NCBI GenBank assembly: GCA_039654915.1
Contig: CM077600.1
Span: forward strand, 69,077,992-69,141,991
Length of the DNA: 64,000 nucleotides
Source of the DNA: Aquilaria yunnanensis
Lineage: Eukaryota; Streptophyta; Magnoliopsida; Malvales; Thymelaeaceae
Direction of reading: 5' to 3'
Position numbers and translations under genes: made by a program. The notes beneath the pieces are model-generated. The model saw nothing but the letters and a program-made list of their open reading frames with translations, did not search any database and had not been told where the DNA came from. Below are positions 30,101 to 43,633 of the stretch, one piece after another. How positions within the stretch are numbered: the first letter of the stretch is position 1; every line of letters begins with the position of its first letter.

Positions 30101-33100
30101 TTGGAATGAAATGGAAGCTTTCACAACTTGTTTGGAATGAAATGAAAAAAATCACAAGTAGTTTGGAATGAAAGTGAAAACAATCACAACTTGTTTAGAA
30201 TGAAATGGAAACATTCACAACATGTTTGGAATGAATTGGAAACATTCACAACTCATTTCGAATGAAATGGAAACATTCACAACTTGTTTGGAAAGAAATT
30301 GAAACATTCACAACTTGTTTAGAATGAAATGTAAACATTCACAACTTTGTTTGGAATGAAATGGAAAACATTCACAAGTAGTTTGGAAAGAAATGTAAAC
30401 TTTCACAACATGGTTGGAATGAAATTGAAACATTCACAACTTGTTTGGAACGAAATGGAAGCATTCACAAGTAGTTTGGAACAAAATGGAAACATTCACA
30501 ACGAGTTTGGAATGAAATTGAAACAATCACAACTTCTTTGGAATTAGCTGGAAACTGTGAGAACTTGTTCGGAATGAAATTGAAACATTCACAAGTTGTT
30601 TGAGATGAAATAGAAACAATTACAACCAGTTTGGAATGAAATGGAAACTTTCAAAAGTTGTTTTGAATGAAATTGAAATCTTCAAAACTTGTTTGGAATG
30701 AAACGGAAACATTCACAACTAGTTTGGAATGAAACAGAAACATTAACAACTAGTTTGGATCGTGATTGAAACATTCACAACTTTTTTGGAATGAAATGAA
30801 AAAAATCACAAGTAGTTTGGAATGAGATTGAGAACATTCACAACTTGTTTAGAATGAAATGGAAACATTCACAACATGTTTGGAATGAATTGGAAACATT
30901 CACAGCTCATTTCGAATGAAATGGAAACATTCACAACTTGTTAGGAATGGAGTGGAAACTTTCACAACTTGTTGGGAATGAAATTGAAACACTCACAACC
31001 AGTTTGGAATGAAGTGGAAACAACCACAACTAGTTCGGATTGAGTTAGAAAAATTCACAACGTGTTTGGAACGAAATGGAAACATTCACAACCTGTTCGG
31101 AAAAAGGTGGAAACTTTCACTACTTGTTTGGAATGAAATTGAAAGATTCAAACTTGTTAGGAATGAAGTGGAAACCTTCACAACCTGTTGGGAAAGAAAT
31201 TGAAACATTCACAACTTGTTTGGAATGAAATGGAAGCATTCACAACTAGTTTGGAATGAGATGGAAACATTCACAACTAGTTTGGAATGAAATGGAAGCT
31301 TTCACAACTTGTTTGGAATGAAAATGAAACATTCACAACTTGTTTGGAATGAAATGAAAAAAATCACAAGTAGTTTGGAATGAAAGTGAAAACAATCACA
31401 ACTTGTTTAGAATGAAATGGAAACATTCACAACATGTTTGGAATGAATTGGAAACATTCACAACTCATTTCGAATGAAATGGAAACATTCACAACTTGTT
31501 CGGAAAGAAATTGAAACATTCACAACTTGTTTAGAATGAAATGTAAACATTCACAACTTTGTTTGGAATGAAATGGAAAACATTCACAAGTAGTTTGGAA
31601 AGAAATGTAAACTTTCACAACATGGTTGGAATGAAATTGAAACATTCACAACTTGTTTGGAACGAAATGGAAGCATTCACAAGTAGTTTGGAACAAAATG
31701 GAAACATTCACAACGAGTTTGGAATGAAATTGAAACAATCACAACTTCTTTGGAATTAGCTGGAAACTGTGAGAACTTGTTCGGAATGAAATTGAAACAT
31801 TCACAAGTTGTTTGAGATGAAATAGAAACAATTACAACCAGTTTGGAATGAAATGGAAACTTTCAAAAGTTGTTTTGAATGAAATTGAAATCTTCAAAAC
31901 TTGTTTGGAATGAAACGGAAACATTCACAACTAGTTTGGAATGAAACAGAAACATTCACAACTAGTTTGGAACGTAATTGAAATATTCACAACTTGTTTG
32001 GAATGAAATGAAAAAAATCACAAGTAGTTTCGAATGAGATTGAGAACAATCACAACTTGTTTAGAATGAAATGGAAACATTCACAACATGTTTGGAATGA
32101 ATTGGAAACATTCACAGCTCATTTCGAATGAAATGGAAACATTCACAACTTGTTTGGAAAGAAATTGAAACATTCACAACTTGTTTAGAATGAAATGTAA
32201 ACATTCACAACTTTGTTTGGAGTGAAATGGAAAACATTCACAAGTAGTTTGGAAAGAAATATAAACTTTCACAACATGGTTGGAATGAAATTGAAACATT
32301 CACAACTTGTTTGGAACGAAATGGAAGCATTCACAAGTAGTTTGGAACAAAATGGAAACATTCACAACGAGTTTGGAATGAAATTGAAACAATCACAACT
32401 TCTTTGGAATTAGCTGGAAACTGTGAGAACTTGTTCGGAATGAAATTGAAACATTCACAAGTTGTTTGAGATGAAATAGAAACAATTACAACCAGTTTGG
32501 AATGAAATGGAAACTTTCAAAAGTTGTTTTGAATGAAATTGAAATCTTCAAAACTTGTTTGGAATGAAACGGAAACATTCACAACTAGTTTGGAATGAAA
32601 CAGAAACATTCACAACTAGTTTGGAACGTAATTGAAACATTCACAACTTGTTTGGAATGAAATGAAAAAAATCACAAGTAGTTTGGAATGAGATTGAGAA
32701 CAATCACAACTTGTTTAGAATGAAATGGAAACATTCACAACATGTTTGGAATGAATTGGAAACATTCACAGCTCATTTCGAATGAAATGGAAACATTCAC
32801 AACTTGTTAGGAATGGAGTGGAAACTTTCACAACTTGTTGGGAATGAAATTGAAACACTCACAACCAGTTAGGAATGAAGTGGAAACAACCACAACTAGT
32901 TTGGATTGAGTTAGAAAAATTCACAACGTGTTTGGAACGAAATGGAAACATTCACAACCTGTTCGGAAAAAGGTGGAAACTTTCACTACTTGTTTGGAAT
33001 GAAATTGAAAGATTCAAACTTGTTAGGAATGAAGTGGAAACCTTCACATCCTGTTGGGAAAGAAATTGAAACATTCACAACTTGTTTGGAATGAAATGGA

Positions 33101-36100
33101 AGCATTCACAACTAGTTTGGAATGAGATGGAAACATTCACAACTAGTTTGGAATGAAATGGAAGCTTTCACAACTTGTTTGGAATGAAAATGAAACATTC
33201 ACAACTTGTTTGGAATGAAATGAAAAAAATCACAAGTAGTTTGGAATGAAAGTGAAAACAATCACAACTTGTTTAGAATGAAATGGAAACATTCACAACA
33301 TGTTTGGAATGAATTGGAAACATTCACAACTCATTTCGAATGAAATGGAAACATTCACAACTTGTTCGGAAAGAAATTGAAACATTCACAACTTGTTTAG
33401 AATGAAATGTAAACATTCACAACTTTGTTTGGAATGAAATGGAAAACATTCACAAGTAGTTTGGAAAGAAATGTAAACTTTCACAACATGGTTGGAATGA
33501 AATTGAAACATTCACAACTTGTTTGGAACGAAATGGAAGCATTCACAAGTAGTTTGGAACAAAATGGAAACATTCACAACGAGTTTGGAATGAAATTGAA
33601 ACAATCACAACTTCTTTGGAATTAGCTGGAAACTGTGAGAACTTGTTCGGAATGAAATTGAAACATTCACAAGTTGTTTGAGATGAAATAGAAACAATTA
33701 CAACCAGTTTGGAATGAAATGGAAACTTTCAAAAGTTGTTTTGAATGAAATTGAAATCTTCAAAACTTGTTTGGAATGAAACGGAAACATTCACAACTAG
33801 TTTGGAATGAAACAGAAACATTCACAACTAGTTTGGAACGTAATTGAAACATTCACAACTTGTTTGGAATGAAATGAAAAAAATCACAAGTAGTTTGGAA
33901 TGAGATTGAGAACAATCACAACTTGTTTAGAATGAAATGGAAACATTCACAACATGTTTGGAATGAATTGGAAACATTCACAGCTCATTTCGAATGAAAT
34001 GGAAACATTCACAACTTGTTTGGAAAGAAATTGAAACATTCACAACTTGTTTAGAATGAAATGTAAACATTCACAACTTTGTTTGGAATGAAATGGAAAA
34101 CATTCACAAGTAGTTTGGAAAGAAATGTAAACTTTCACAACATGGTTGGAATGAAATTGAAACATTCACAACTTGTTTGGAACGAAATGGAAGCATTCAC
34201 AAGTAGTTTGGAACAAAATGGAAACATTCACAACGAGTTTGGAATGAAATTGAAACAATCACAACTTCTTTGGAATTAGCTGGAAACTGTGAGAACTTGT
34301 TCGGAATGAAATTGAAACATTCACAAGTTGTTTGAGATGAAATAGAAACAATTACAACCAGTTTGGAATGAAATGGAAACTTTCAAAAGTTGTTTTGAAT
34401 GAAATTGAAATCTTCAAAACTTGTTTGGAATGAAACGGAAACATTCACAACTAGTTTGGAATGAAACAGAAACATTCACAACTAGTTTGGAACGTAATTG
34501 AAACATTCACAACTTGTTTGGAATGAAATGAATAAAATCACAAGTAGTTTGGAATGAGATTGAGAACAATCACAACTTGTTTAGAATGAAATGGAAACAT
34601 TCACAACATGTTTGGAATGAATTGGAAACATTCACAGCTCATTTCGAATGAAATGGAAACATTCACAACTTGTTAGGAATGGAGTGGAAACTTTCACAAC
34701 TTGTTGGGAATGAAATTGAAACACTCACAACCAGTTTGGAATGAAGTGGAAACAACCACAACTAGTTTGGATTGAGTTAGAAAAATTCACAACGTGTTTG
34801 GAACGAAATGGAAACATTCACAACCTGTTCGGAAAAAGGTGGAAACTTTCACTACTTGTTTGGAATGAAATTGAAAGATTCAAACTTGTTAGGAATGAAG
34901 TGGAAACCTTCACAACCTGTTGGGAAAGAAATTGAAACATTCACAACTTGTTTGGAATGAAATGGAAGCATTCACAACTAGTTTGGAATGAGATGGAAAC
35001 ATTCACAACTAGTTTGGAATGAAATGGAAGCTTTCACAACTTGTTTGGAATGAAAATGAAACATTCACAACTTGTTTGGAATGAAATGAAAAAAATCACA
35101 AGTAGTTTGGAATGAAAGTGAAAACAATCACAACTTGTTTAGAATGAAATGGAAACATTCACAACATGTTTGGAATGAATTGGAAACATTCACAACTCAT
35201 TTCGAATGAAATGGAAACATTCACAACTTGTTTGGAAAGAAATTGAAACATTCACAACTTGTTTAGAATGAAATGTAAACATTCACAACTTTGTTTGGAA
35301 TGAAATGGAAAACATTCACAAGTAGTTTGGAAAGAAATGTAAACTTTCACAACATGGTTGGAATGAAATTGAAACATTCACAACTTGTTTGGAACGAAAT
35401 GGAAGCATTCACAAGTAGTTTGGAACAAAATGGAAACATTCACAACGAGTTTGGAATGAAATTGAAACAATCACAACTTCTTTGGAATTAGCTGGAAACT
35501 GTGAGAACTTGTTCGGAATGAAATTGAAACATTCACAAGTTGTTTGAGATGAAATAGAAACAATTACAACCAGTTTGGAATGAAATGGAAACTTTCAAAA
35601 GTTGTTTTGAATGAAATTGAAATCTTCAAAACTTGTTTGGAATGAAACGGAAACATTCACAACTAGTTTGGAATGAAACAGAAACATTCACAACTAGTTT
35701 GGAACGTAATTGAAACATTCATAACTTGTTTGGAATGAAATGAAAAAAATCACAAGTAGTTTGGAATGAGATTGAGAACAATCACAACTTGTTTAGAATG
35801 AAATGGAAACATTCACAACATGTTTGGAATGAATTGGAAACATTCACAGCTCATTTCGAATGAAATGGAAACATTCACAACTTGTTAGGAATGGAGTGGA
35901 AACTTTCACAACTTGTTGGGAATGAAATTGAAACACTCACAACCAGTTTGGAATGAAGTGGAAACAACCACAACTAGTTTGGATTGAGTTAGAAAAATTC
36001 ACAACGTGTTTGGAACGAAATGGAAACAGTCACAACCTGTTCGGAAAAAGGTGGAAACTTTCACTACTTGTTTGGAATGAAATTGAAAGATTCAAACTTG

Positions 36101-39100
36101 TTAGGAATGAAGTGGAAACCTTCACAACCTGTTGGGAAAGAAATTGAAACATTCACAACTTGTTTGGAATGAAATGGAAGCATTCACAACTAGTTTGGAA
36201 TGAGATGGAAACATTCACAAATAGTTTGGAATGAAATGGAAGCTTTCACAACTTGTTTGGAATGAAAATGTAACATTCACAACTTGTTTGGAATGAAATG
36301 AAAAAAATCACAAGTAATTTGGAATGAAAGTGAAAACAATCACAACTTGTTTAGAATGAAATGGAAACATTCACAACATGTTTGGAATGAATTGGAAACA
36401 TTCACAACTCATTTCGAATGAAATGGAAACATTCACAACTTGTTTGGAAAGAAATTGAAACATTCACAACTTGTTTAGAATGAAATGTAAACATTCACAA
36501 CTTTATTTGGAATGAAATGGAAAACATTCACAAGTAGTTTGGAAAGAAATGTAAACTTTCACAACATGGTTGGAATGAAATTGAAACATTCACAACTTGT
36601 TTGGAACGAAATGGAAGCATTCACAAGTAGTTTGGAACAAAATGGAAACATTCACAACGAGTTTGGAATGAGAATGAAACAATCACAACTTCTTTGGAAT
36701 TAGCTGGAAACTGTGAGAACTTGTTCGGAATGAAATTGAAACATTCACAAGTTGTTTGAGATGAAATAGAAACAATTAGAACCAGTTTGGAATGAAATGG
36801 AAACTTTCAAAAGTTGTTTTGAATGAAATTGAAATCTTCAAAACTTGTTTGGAATGAAACGGAAACATTCACAACTAGTTTGGAATGAAACAAAAACATT
36901 CACAATTAGTTTGGAACGTGATTGAAACATTCACAACTTGTTTGGAATGAAATGAATAAAATCACAAGTAGTTTGGAATGAGATTGACGACAATCACAAC
37001 TTGTTTAGAATGAAATGGAAACATTCACAACATGTTTGGAATGAATTGGAAACATTCACAACTCATTTCGAATGAAATGGAAACATTCACAACTTGTTTG
37101 GAAAGAAATTGAAACATTCACAACTTGTTTAGAATGAAATGTAAACATTCACAACTTTATTTGGAATGAAATGGAAAACATTCACAAGTAGTTTGGAAAG
37201 AAATGTAAACTTTCACAACATGGTTGGAATGAAATTGAAACATTCACAACTTGTTTGGAGCGAAATGGAAGCATTCACAAGTAGTTTGGAACAAAATGGA
37301 AACATTCACAACGTGTTTGGAATGAAATTGAAACAATCACAACTTCTTTGGAATTAGCTGGAAACTGTGAGAACTTGTTCGGAATGAAATTGAAACATTC
37401 ACAAGTTGTTTGAGATGAAATAGAAACAATTACAACCAGTTTGGAATGAAATGGAAACTTTCAAAAGTTGTTTTGAATGAAATTGAAATCTTCAAAACTT
37501 GTTTGGAATGAAACGGAAACATTCACAACTAGTTTGGAATGAAACAAAAACATTCACAACTAGTTTGGAACGTGATTGAAACATTCACAACTTTTTTGGA
37601 ATGAAACGAAAAAAATCACAAGTAGTTTGGAATGAGATTGAGAACAATCACAACTTGTTTAGAATGAAATGGAAACATTCACAACATGTTTGGAATGAAT
37701 TGGAAACATTCACAGCTCATTTCGAATGAAATGGAAACATTCACAACTTGTTAGGAATGGAGTGGAAACTTTCACAACTTGTTGGGAATGAAATTGAAAC
37801 ACTCACAACCAGTTTGGAATGAAGTGGAAACAACCACAACTAGTTTGGATTGAGTTAGAAAAATTCACAACGTGTTTGGAACGAAATGGAAACATTCACA
37901 ACCTGTTCGGAAAAAGGTGGAAACTTTCACTACTTGTTTGGAATGAAATTGAAAGATTCAAACTTGTTAGGAATGAAGTGGAAACCTTCACAACCTGTTG
38001 GGAAAGAAATTGAAACATTCACAACTTGTTTGGAATGAAATGGAAGCATTCACAACTAGTTTGGAATGAGATGGAAACATTCACAAATAGTTTGGAATGA
38101 AATGGAAGCTTTCACAACTTGTTTGGAATGAAAATGTAACATTCACAACTTGTTTGGAATGAAATGAAAAAAATCACAAGTAATTTGGAATGAAAGTGAA
38201 AACAATCACAACTTGTTTAGAATGAAATGGAAACATTCACAACATGTTTGGAATGAATTGGAAACATTCACAACTCATTTCGAATGAAATGGAAACATTC
38301 ACAACTTGTTTGGAAAGAAATTGAAACATTCACAACTTGTTTAGAATGAAATGTAAACATTCACAACTTTATTTGGAATGAAATGGAAAACATTCACAAG
38401 TAGTTTGGAAAGAAATGTAAACTTTCACAACATGGTTGGAATGAAATTGAAACATTCACAACTTGTTTGGAGCGAAATGGAAGCATTCACAAGTAGTTTG
38501 GAACAAAATGGAAACATTCACAACGAGTTTGGAATGAAATTGAAACAATCACAACTTCTTTGGAATTAGCTGGAAACTGTGAGAACTTGTTCGGAATGAA
38601 ATTGAAACATTCACAAGTTGTTTGAGATGAAATAGAAACAATTACAACCAGTTTGGAATGAAATGGAAACTTTCAAAAGTTGTTTTGAATGAAATTGAAA
38701 TCTTCAAAACTTGTTTGGAATGAAACGGAAACATTCACAACTAGTTTGGAATGAAACAGAAACATTCACAACTAGTTTGGAACGTGATTGAAACATTCAC
38801 AACTTTTTTGGAATGAAATGAAAAAAATCACAAGTAGTTTGGAATGAGATTGAAAACAATCACAACTTGTTTAGAATGAAATGGAAACATTCACAACATG
38901 TTTGGAATGAATTGGAAACATTCACAGCTCATTTCGAATGAAATGGAAACATTCACAACTTGTTAGGAATGGAGTGGAAACTTTCACAACTTGTTGGGAA
39001 TGAAATTGAAACACTCACAACCAGTTTGGAATGAAGTGGAAACAACCACAACTAGTTTGGATTGAGTTAGAAAAATTCACAACGTGTTTGGAACGAAATG

Positions 39101-40774
39101 GAAACATTCACAACCTGTTCGGAAAAAGGTGGAAACTTTCACTACTTGTTTGGAATGAAATTGAAAGATTCAAACTTGTTAGGAATGAAGTGGAAACCTT
39201 CACAACCTGTTGGGAAAGAAATTGAAACATTCACAACTTGTTTGGAATGAAATGGAAGCATTCACAACTAGTTTGGAATGAGATGGAAACATTCACAAAT
39301 AGTTTGGAATGAAATGGAAGCTTTCACAACTTGTTTGGAATGAAAATGTAACATTCACAACTTGTTTGGAATGAAATGAAAAAAATCACAAGTAATTTGG
39401 AATGAAAGTGAAAACAATCACAACTTGTTTAGAATGAAATGGAAACATTCACAACATGTTTGGAATGAATTGGAAACATTCACAACTCATTTCGAATGAA
39501 ATGGAAACATTCACAACTTGTTTGGAAGGAAATTGAAACATTCACAACTTGTTTAGAATGAAATGTAAACATTCACAACTTTGTTTGGAATGAAATGGAA
39601 AACATTCACAAGTAGTTTGGAAAGAAATGTAAACTTTCACAACATGGTTGGAATGAAATTGAAACATTCACAACTTGTTTGGAACGAAATGGAAGCATTC
39701 ACAAGTAGTTTGGAACAAAATGGAAACATTCACAACGAGTTTGGAATGAGAATGAAACAATCACAACTTCTTTGGAATTAGCTGGAAACTGTGAGAACTT
39801 GTTCGGAATGAAATTGAAACATTCACAAGTTGTTTGAGATGAAATAGAAACAATTAGAACCAGTTTGGAATGAAATGGAAACTTTCAAAAGTTGTTTTGA
39901 ATGAAATTGAAATCTTCAAAACTTGTTTGGAATGAAACGGAAACATTCACAACTAGTTTGGAATGAAACAAAAACATTCACAATTAGTTTGGAACGTGAT
40001 TGAAACATTCACAACTTGTTTGGAATGAAATGAATAAAATCACAAGTAGTTTGGAATGAGATTGACGACAATCACAACTTGTTTAGAATGAAATGGAAAC
40101 ATTCACAACATGTTTGGAATGAATTGGAAACATTCACAGCCCATTTCGAATGAAATGGAAACGTTCACAACTTGTTAGGAATGGAGTGGAAACTTTCACA
40201 ACTTGTTGGGAATGAAATTGAAACACTCACAACCTGTTTGGAATGAAGTGGAAACAACCACAACTAGTTTCGATTGAGTTAGAAACATTCACAACGTGTT
40301 TGGAATGAAATGGAAACATTCACAACCTGTTCGGAAAAAGGTGGAAACTTTCACTACTTGTTTGGAATGAAATTGAAAGATTCAAACTTGTTAGGAATGA
40401 AGTGGAAACCTTCACAACCTGTTGGGAAAGAAATTGAAACATTCACAACTTGTTTGGAATGAAATGGAAGCATTCACAACTAGTTTGGAATGTGATGGAA
40501 ACATTCACAACTAGTTTGGAATGAAATGGAAGCTTTCACAACTTGTTTGGAATGAAAATGAAACATTCACAACTTGTTTGGAATGAAATGAAAAAAATCA
40601 CAAGTAGTTTGGAATGAAAGTGAAAACAATCACAACTTGTTTAGAATGAAATGGAAACATTCACAACATGTTTGGAATGAATTGGAAACATTCACAACTC
40701 ATTTCGAATGAAATGGAAACATTCACAACTTGTTTGGAAAGAAATTGAAACATTCACAACTTGTTTAGAATGAA

Positions 40775-40779
40775 ATGTA
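40775..40779. repeat. Target-site duplication ATGTA, left copy
   Basis: Repeated at 49544-49548 on the far side of copia A. Confidence 0.93.
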
Positions 40780-42365
40780 TGAAGATTTTCAGGATCTCAA
40801 TAATAACATACTCTTATGTTATTCATTTGTGTATATGCCACATGCATATAAGTTTTCCATACATATTGTCTCAAAAAACAATATCTAGCATGCTATTTGA
40901 GTTCAACATGAATATAGACATACTTATCCAGTCAAACTTAGCATGCCACTAAGATCATTCATAAAACTTAAATCCTTAGCATGCTACTAAAGCAAGAAAG
41001 GATGCGTACCTTCCTTTTTGATAGTCTTGTGCCGAAAAGGAAAAGGAAGGACTTGATCTTAGAGATACGCCTTGAGGCTTGAATTGAGATGAAGAATCTC
41101 AATGTAATTTCACCCACAATGCTCTAAGAAAGTGTCTAATATTTCGGCTCTTTAAAGGAATGAAAGGAGGAATTTTTCTCTCAAGAAAAATGGTGCAAAT
41201 TGAGTGTAAAATTCGTACTCACAATGGCCAGCCACTAAAGGCTATTTATAGATGACCAAAAGGCACACCTTTACACCAAGAAAGGTGTCCTTTAAGCCAA
41301 AGAACACTTCCTTTGGCTAAGGGTCATGTATGGTGGCGAAAATACATGTCTTTTAGCCAAGGAACACTTCCTTTGGCCTATAACCACCCATAACTACCTT
41401 ATGGGCGAAAATACATGTCTTTTAAGTCAAGGAACACTTCCTTTGGCCTATAACCACCCATAACTACCTTATGGGCGAAAATACATGTCTTTTAAGTCTA
41501 AAGGACATCACATTTGGTGCAATAACCACCTCAACCACCTCCATGGCCGAACATACATGTCCTTTAAAGTCAAAGGACATCACTCTTGGTGCTATAAGCA
41601 CCCTATGGCCGAATATACATGTCCATTCACCCAAGGAACACTTCCTTTGGATGAAAGGACATGTTCTTTTAGCCAAGAGTTATTTCTTTTGATGAAGAGA
41701 CATACCTTTACACAAAAGATGTGTCTCTTGGTGGTTTTGAGCTAAAAACAAGGTGAGCTGGCACAAAGCTAGCTCAATATGCTACTTATGCACCATTGAG
41801 CTCCTTTGAGCTCCAACCTAGCACCATGAACTAAGGTCCAGCTCCAAGAACTGACCTTGAGCTGGAGTTAGCTGCTTTCAGCTGAAGTAAACTGAAGTCC
41901 AGCTACACTCAGCTACCAAAAGCTGAAGTGAGCTGACTTGAGCTGAAGTCCAGCTACATTCAGCTACCATAAGCTGAAGTGAGCTGACTTGAGCTTACTT
42001 GAGCTAACTTGAGCTGAAGTCCAGCTACATTCAGCTACCATAAGCTGAAGTGAGCTGACTTGAGCTGAAGTCCAGCTACATTCAACTACCATAAGCTGAA
42101 GTGAGCTGACTTGAGCTGACTTGAGCTAACTTGAGCTGAAGTCCAGCTACATTCAGCTACCATAAGCTGAAGTGAGCTGACTTGAGCTGACTTGAGCTAA
42201 CTTGAGCTGAAGTCCAGCTACTTTGAGCTACTTATAGCTGAAGTGAGCTGACTTGAGCTAAGGGGAGCTACTTCTAGCTGCCTTAGATACCTTTTCAAGC
42301 TATAGTTAGCTCAACGAGCTCAAATCCTATCTTAAAAGGATCTTGGTGCGCCAAGAATTCCAACA
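40780..42365 (-). repeat. 3' LTR of copia A
   Basis: 1586 bp from TGAAGATTTTC to TTCCAACA. The minus-strand TATA box is at about 41242-41251. It contains a tandem repeat of about 68 bp (around 41345-41500) and the AGCT-rich repeat (about 41881-42245). Confidence 0.94.
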
Positions 42366-42380
42366 AACTCCCACTCGCAC
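42366..42380 (-). other. Polypurine tract of copia A
   Basis: GTGCGAGTGGGAGTT on the minus strand directly precedes the TGTTGG start of the 3' LTR. Copia B has the identical tract at 59887-59901. Confidence 0.75.
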
Positions 42381-43633
42381 TAAGATGCTTTTAAAACTCC
42401 CAGCTCCCACTCAAAACAAAACTCCTTAATCCTTATAGCCGAAATAATCTAGACACTTCTACATATATAGAGTTGTGGGTGCGACCTCAAGGCACACACA
42501 CTAAGTCTCTTCTATTGAGGTTGTTAGACTCTCAATAGAAGATTGTCCTCTCCTCATAGTTTGAACTTCTTCCAACTTTCCTTGAACACATCAAGTACAA
42601 GTGTGTTGCTTAAACACATCAAGCTTTCTTGAACACATCAAGTTTTGCCTTTCAGACCCCAGACATATGATACACTTCTTAATCACAATCAGTCTCTTTC
42701 TCTGAATTTCAACTCCTTGAAATCCATGATTGTATTAAGCATTGTGTACTCATTTAAATCACAATTCAATCTATCATACTACTCACAGTAATATGTGGGC
42801 CCAAGATTGAATTTAGTGAACGTGTACCATCTTAATGTCTTTCCTTTGAGCTTCAACTACTTAGGTCAATGAATTAACATGATCACCCAAAAGGAGGATA
42901 CTCCAGTCTCATTTCTCTAAGACCTTCGACAACCAATCAAAGTGATCATAATTAACTCAACTTCCTAATAGCAAGCTATAGTCACTAAGAGTCTGATTTG
43001 AAGAATCTCACACTAAGCAAGAACAGAGACAACTTGCTTAAATTCTTCTATGGTCGTATTTCATGGTCATGGAACACTTGGAAACACATCCATTAAAGTT
43101 CCAGAATACACTTCTAAGGTGTTTTACTCATGTCACTCCCACTTGGAGTGATCTCCATTCCAATTGAGGAGTGTGTCATTTCTCCCTCTTAAAACACCAT
43201 TAAGTGTACTCCTCTTAACATATAAAAGGAGGACATGTCAATAACCATGAAATTTCTCCATGTAAGCCCTTGCTTACATCTAACATAGGCTAGGATGTAT
43301 GAATGGTCATACAAACTGAATGCACCAAAGCATTGAACCTTGATTACTCATAATCTAGGCGACCATGAAAGGCTAAAGTGTCATGTGTTGGAGCATGACT
43401 CCCACTTAAATGTACCATTCATTTAAGTCTTTAGCCAGTCTCATCCTTAATCTTACACAAAGATCAAGGGCGAATGACTCGTGTGAGAAAGTCATTCTCT
43501 ACCTATGTTTGACATGTTCATTTGTTCGTTGTGTTTTCTAAAATTGAACTGATTATTTCATAAAATAATCTATATTATCACAAAAATAATACTTAACATG
43601 TGTGACACCAAAGAGGTGAAGTACATCCAACAT
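42381..43633 (-). other. Non-coding 3' region of copia A
   Basis: About 1.25 kb between the polyprotein stop and the polypurine tract with no convincing frame. It holds three copies of a 20-bp unit containing CTTGATGTGTTCAAG (minus strand, about 42581-42650). Copia B has four copies, and its region is exactly 20 bp longer (1288 versus 1268 bp, counting the tract). Confidence 0.75.

Larger units (their letters stand above)
21130..40779. repeat. 31-bp satellite array, main block
   Basis: About 19.6 kb of uninterrupted satellite. Unit markers fall near 21734, 22915, 24127, 25339, 25993, 26646, 27858, 28512, 29166, 30347, 31559, 32213, 33425, 34079, 35291, 36503, 37157, 38369 and 39581. The spacings are 1212, 1181 (one monomer fewer) or 653-654 (18 monomers fewer). 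Shared private variants show larger recent duplications of about 1866, 2520, 3078 and 7432 bp. No gene is seen; identical 63-66 residue open frames recur once per unit only because the repeat does. Confidence 0.96.
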
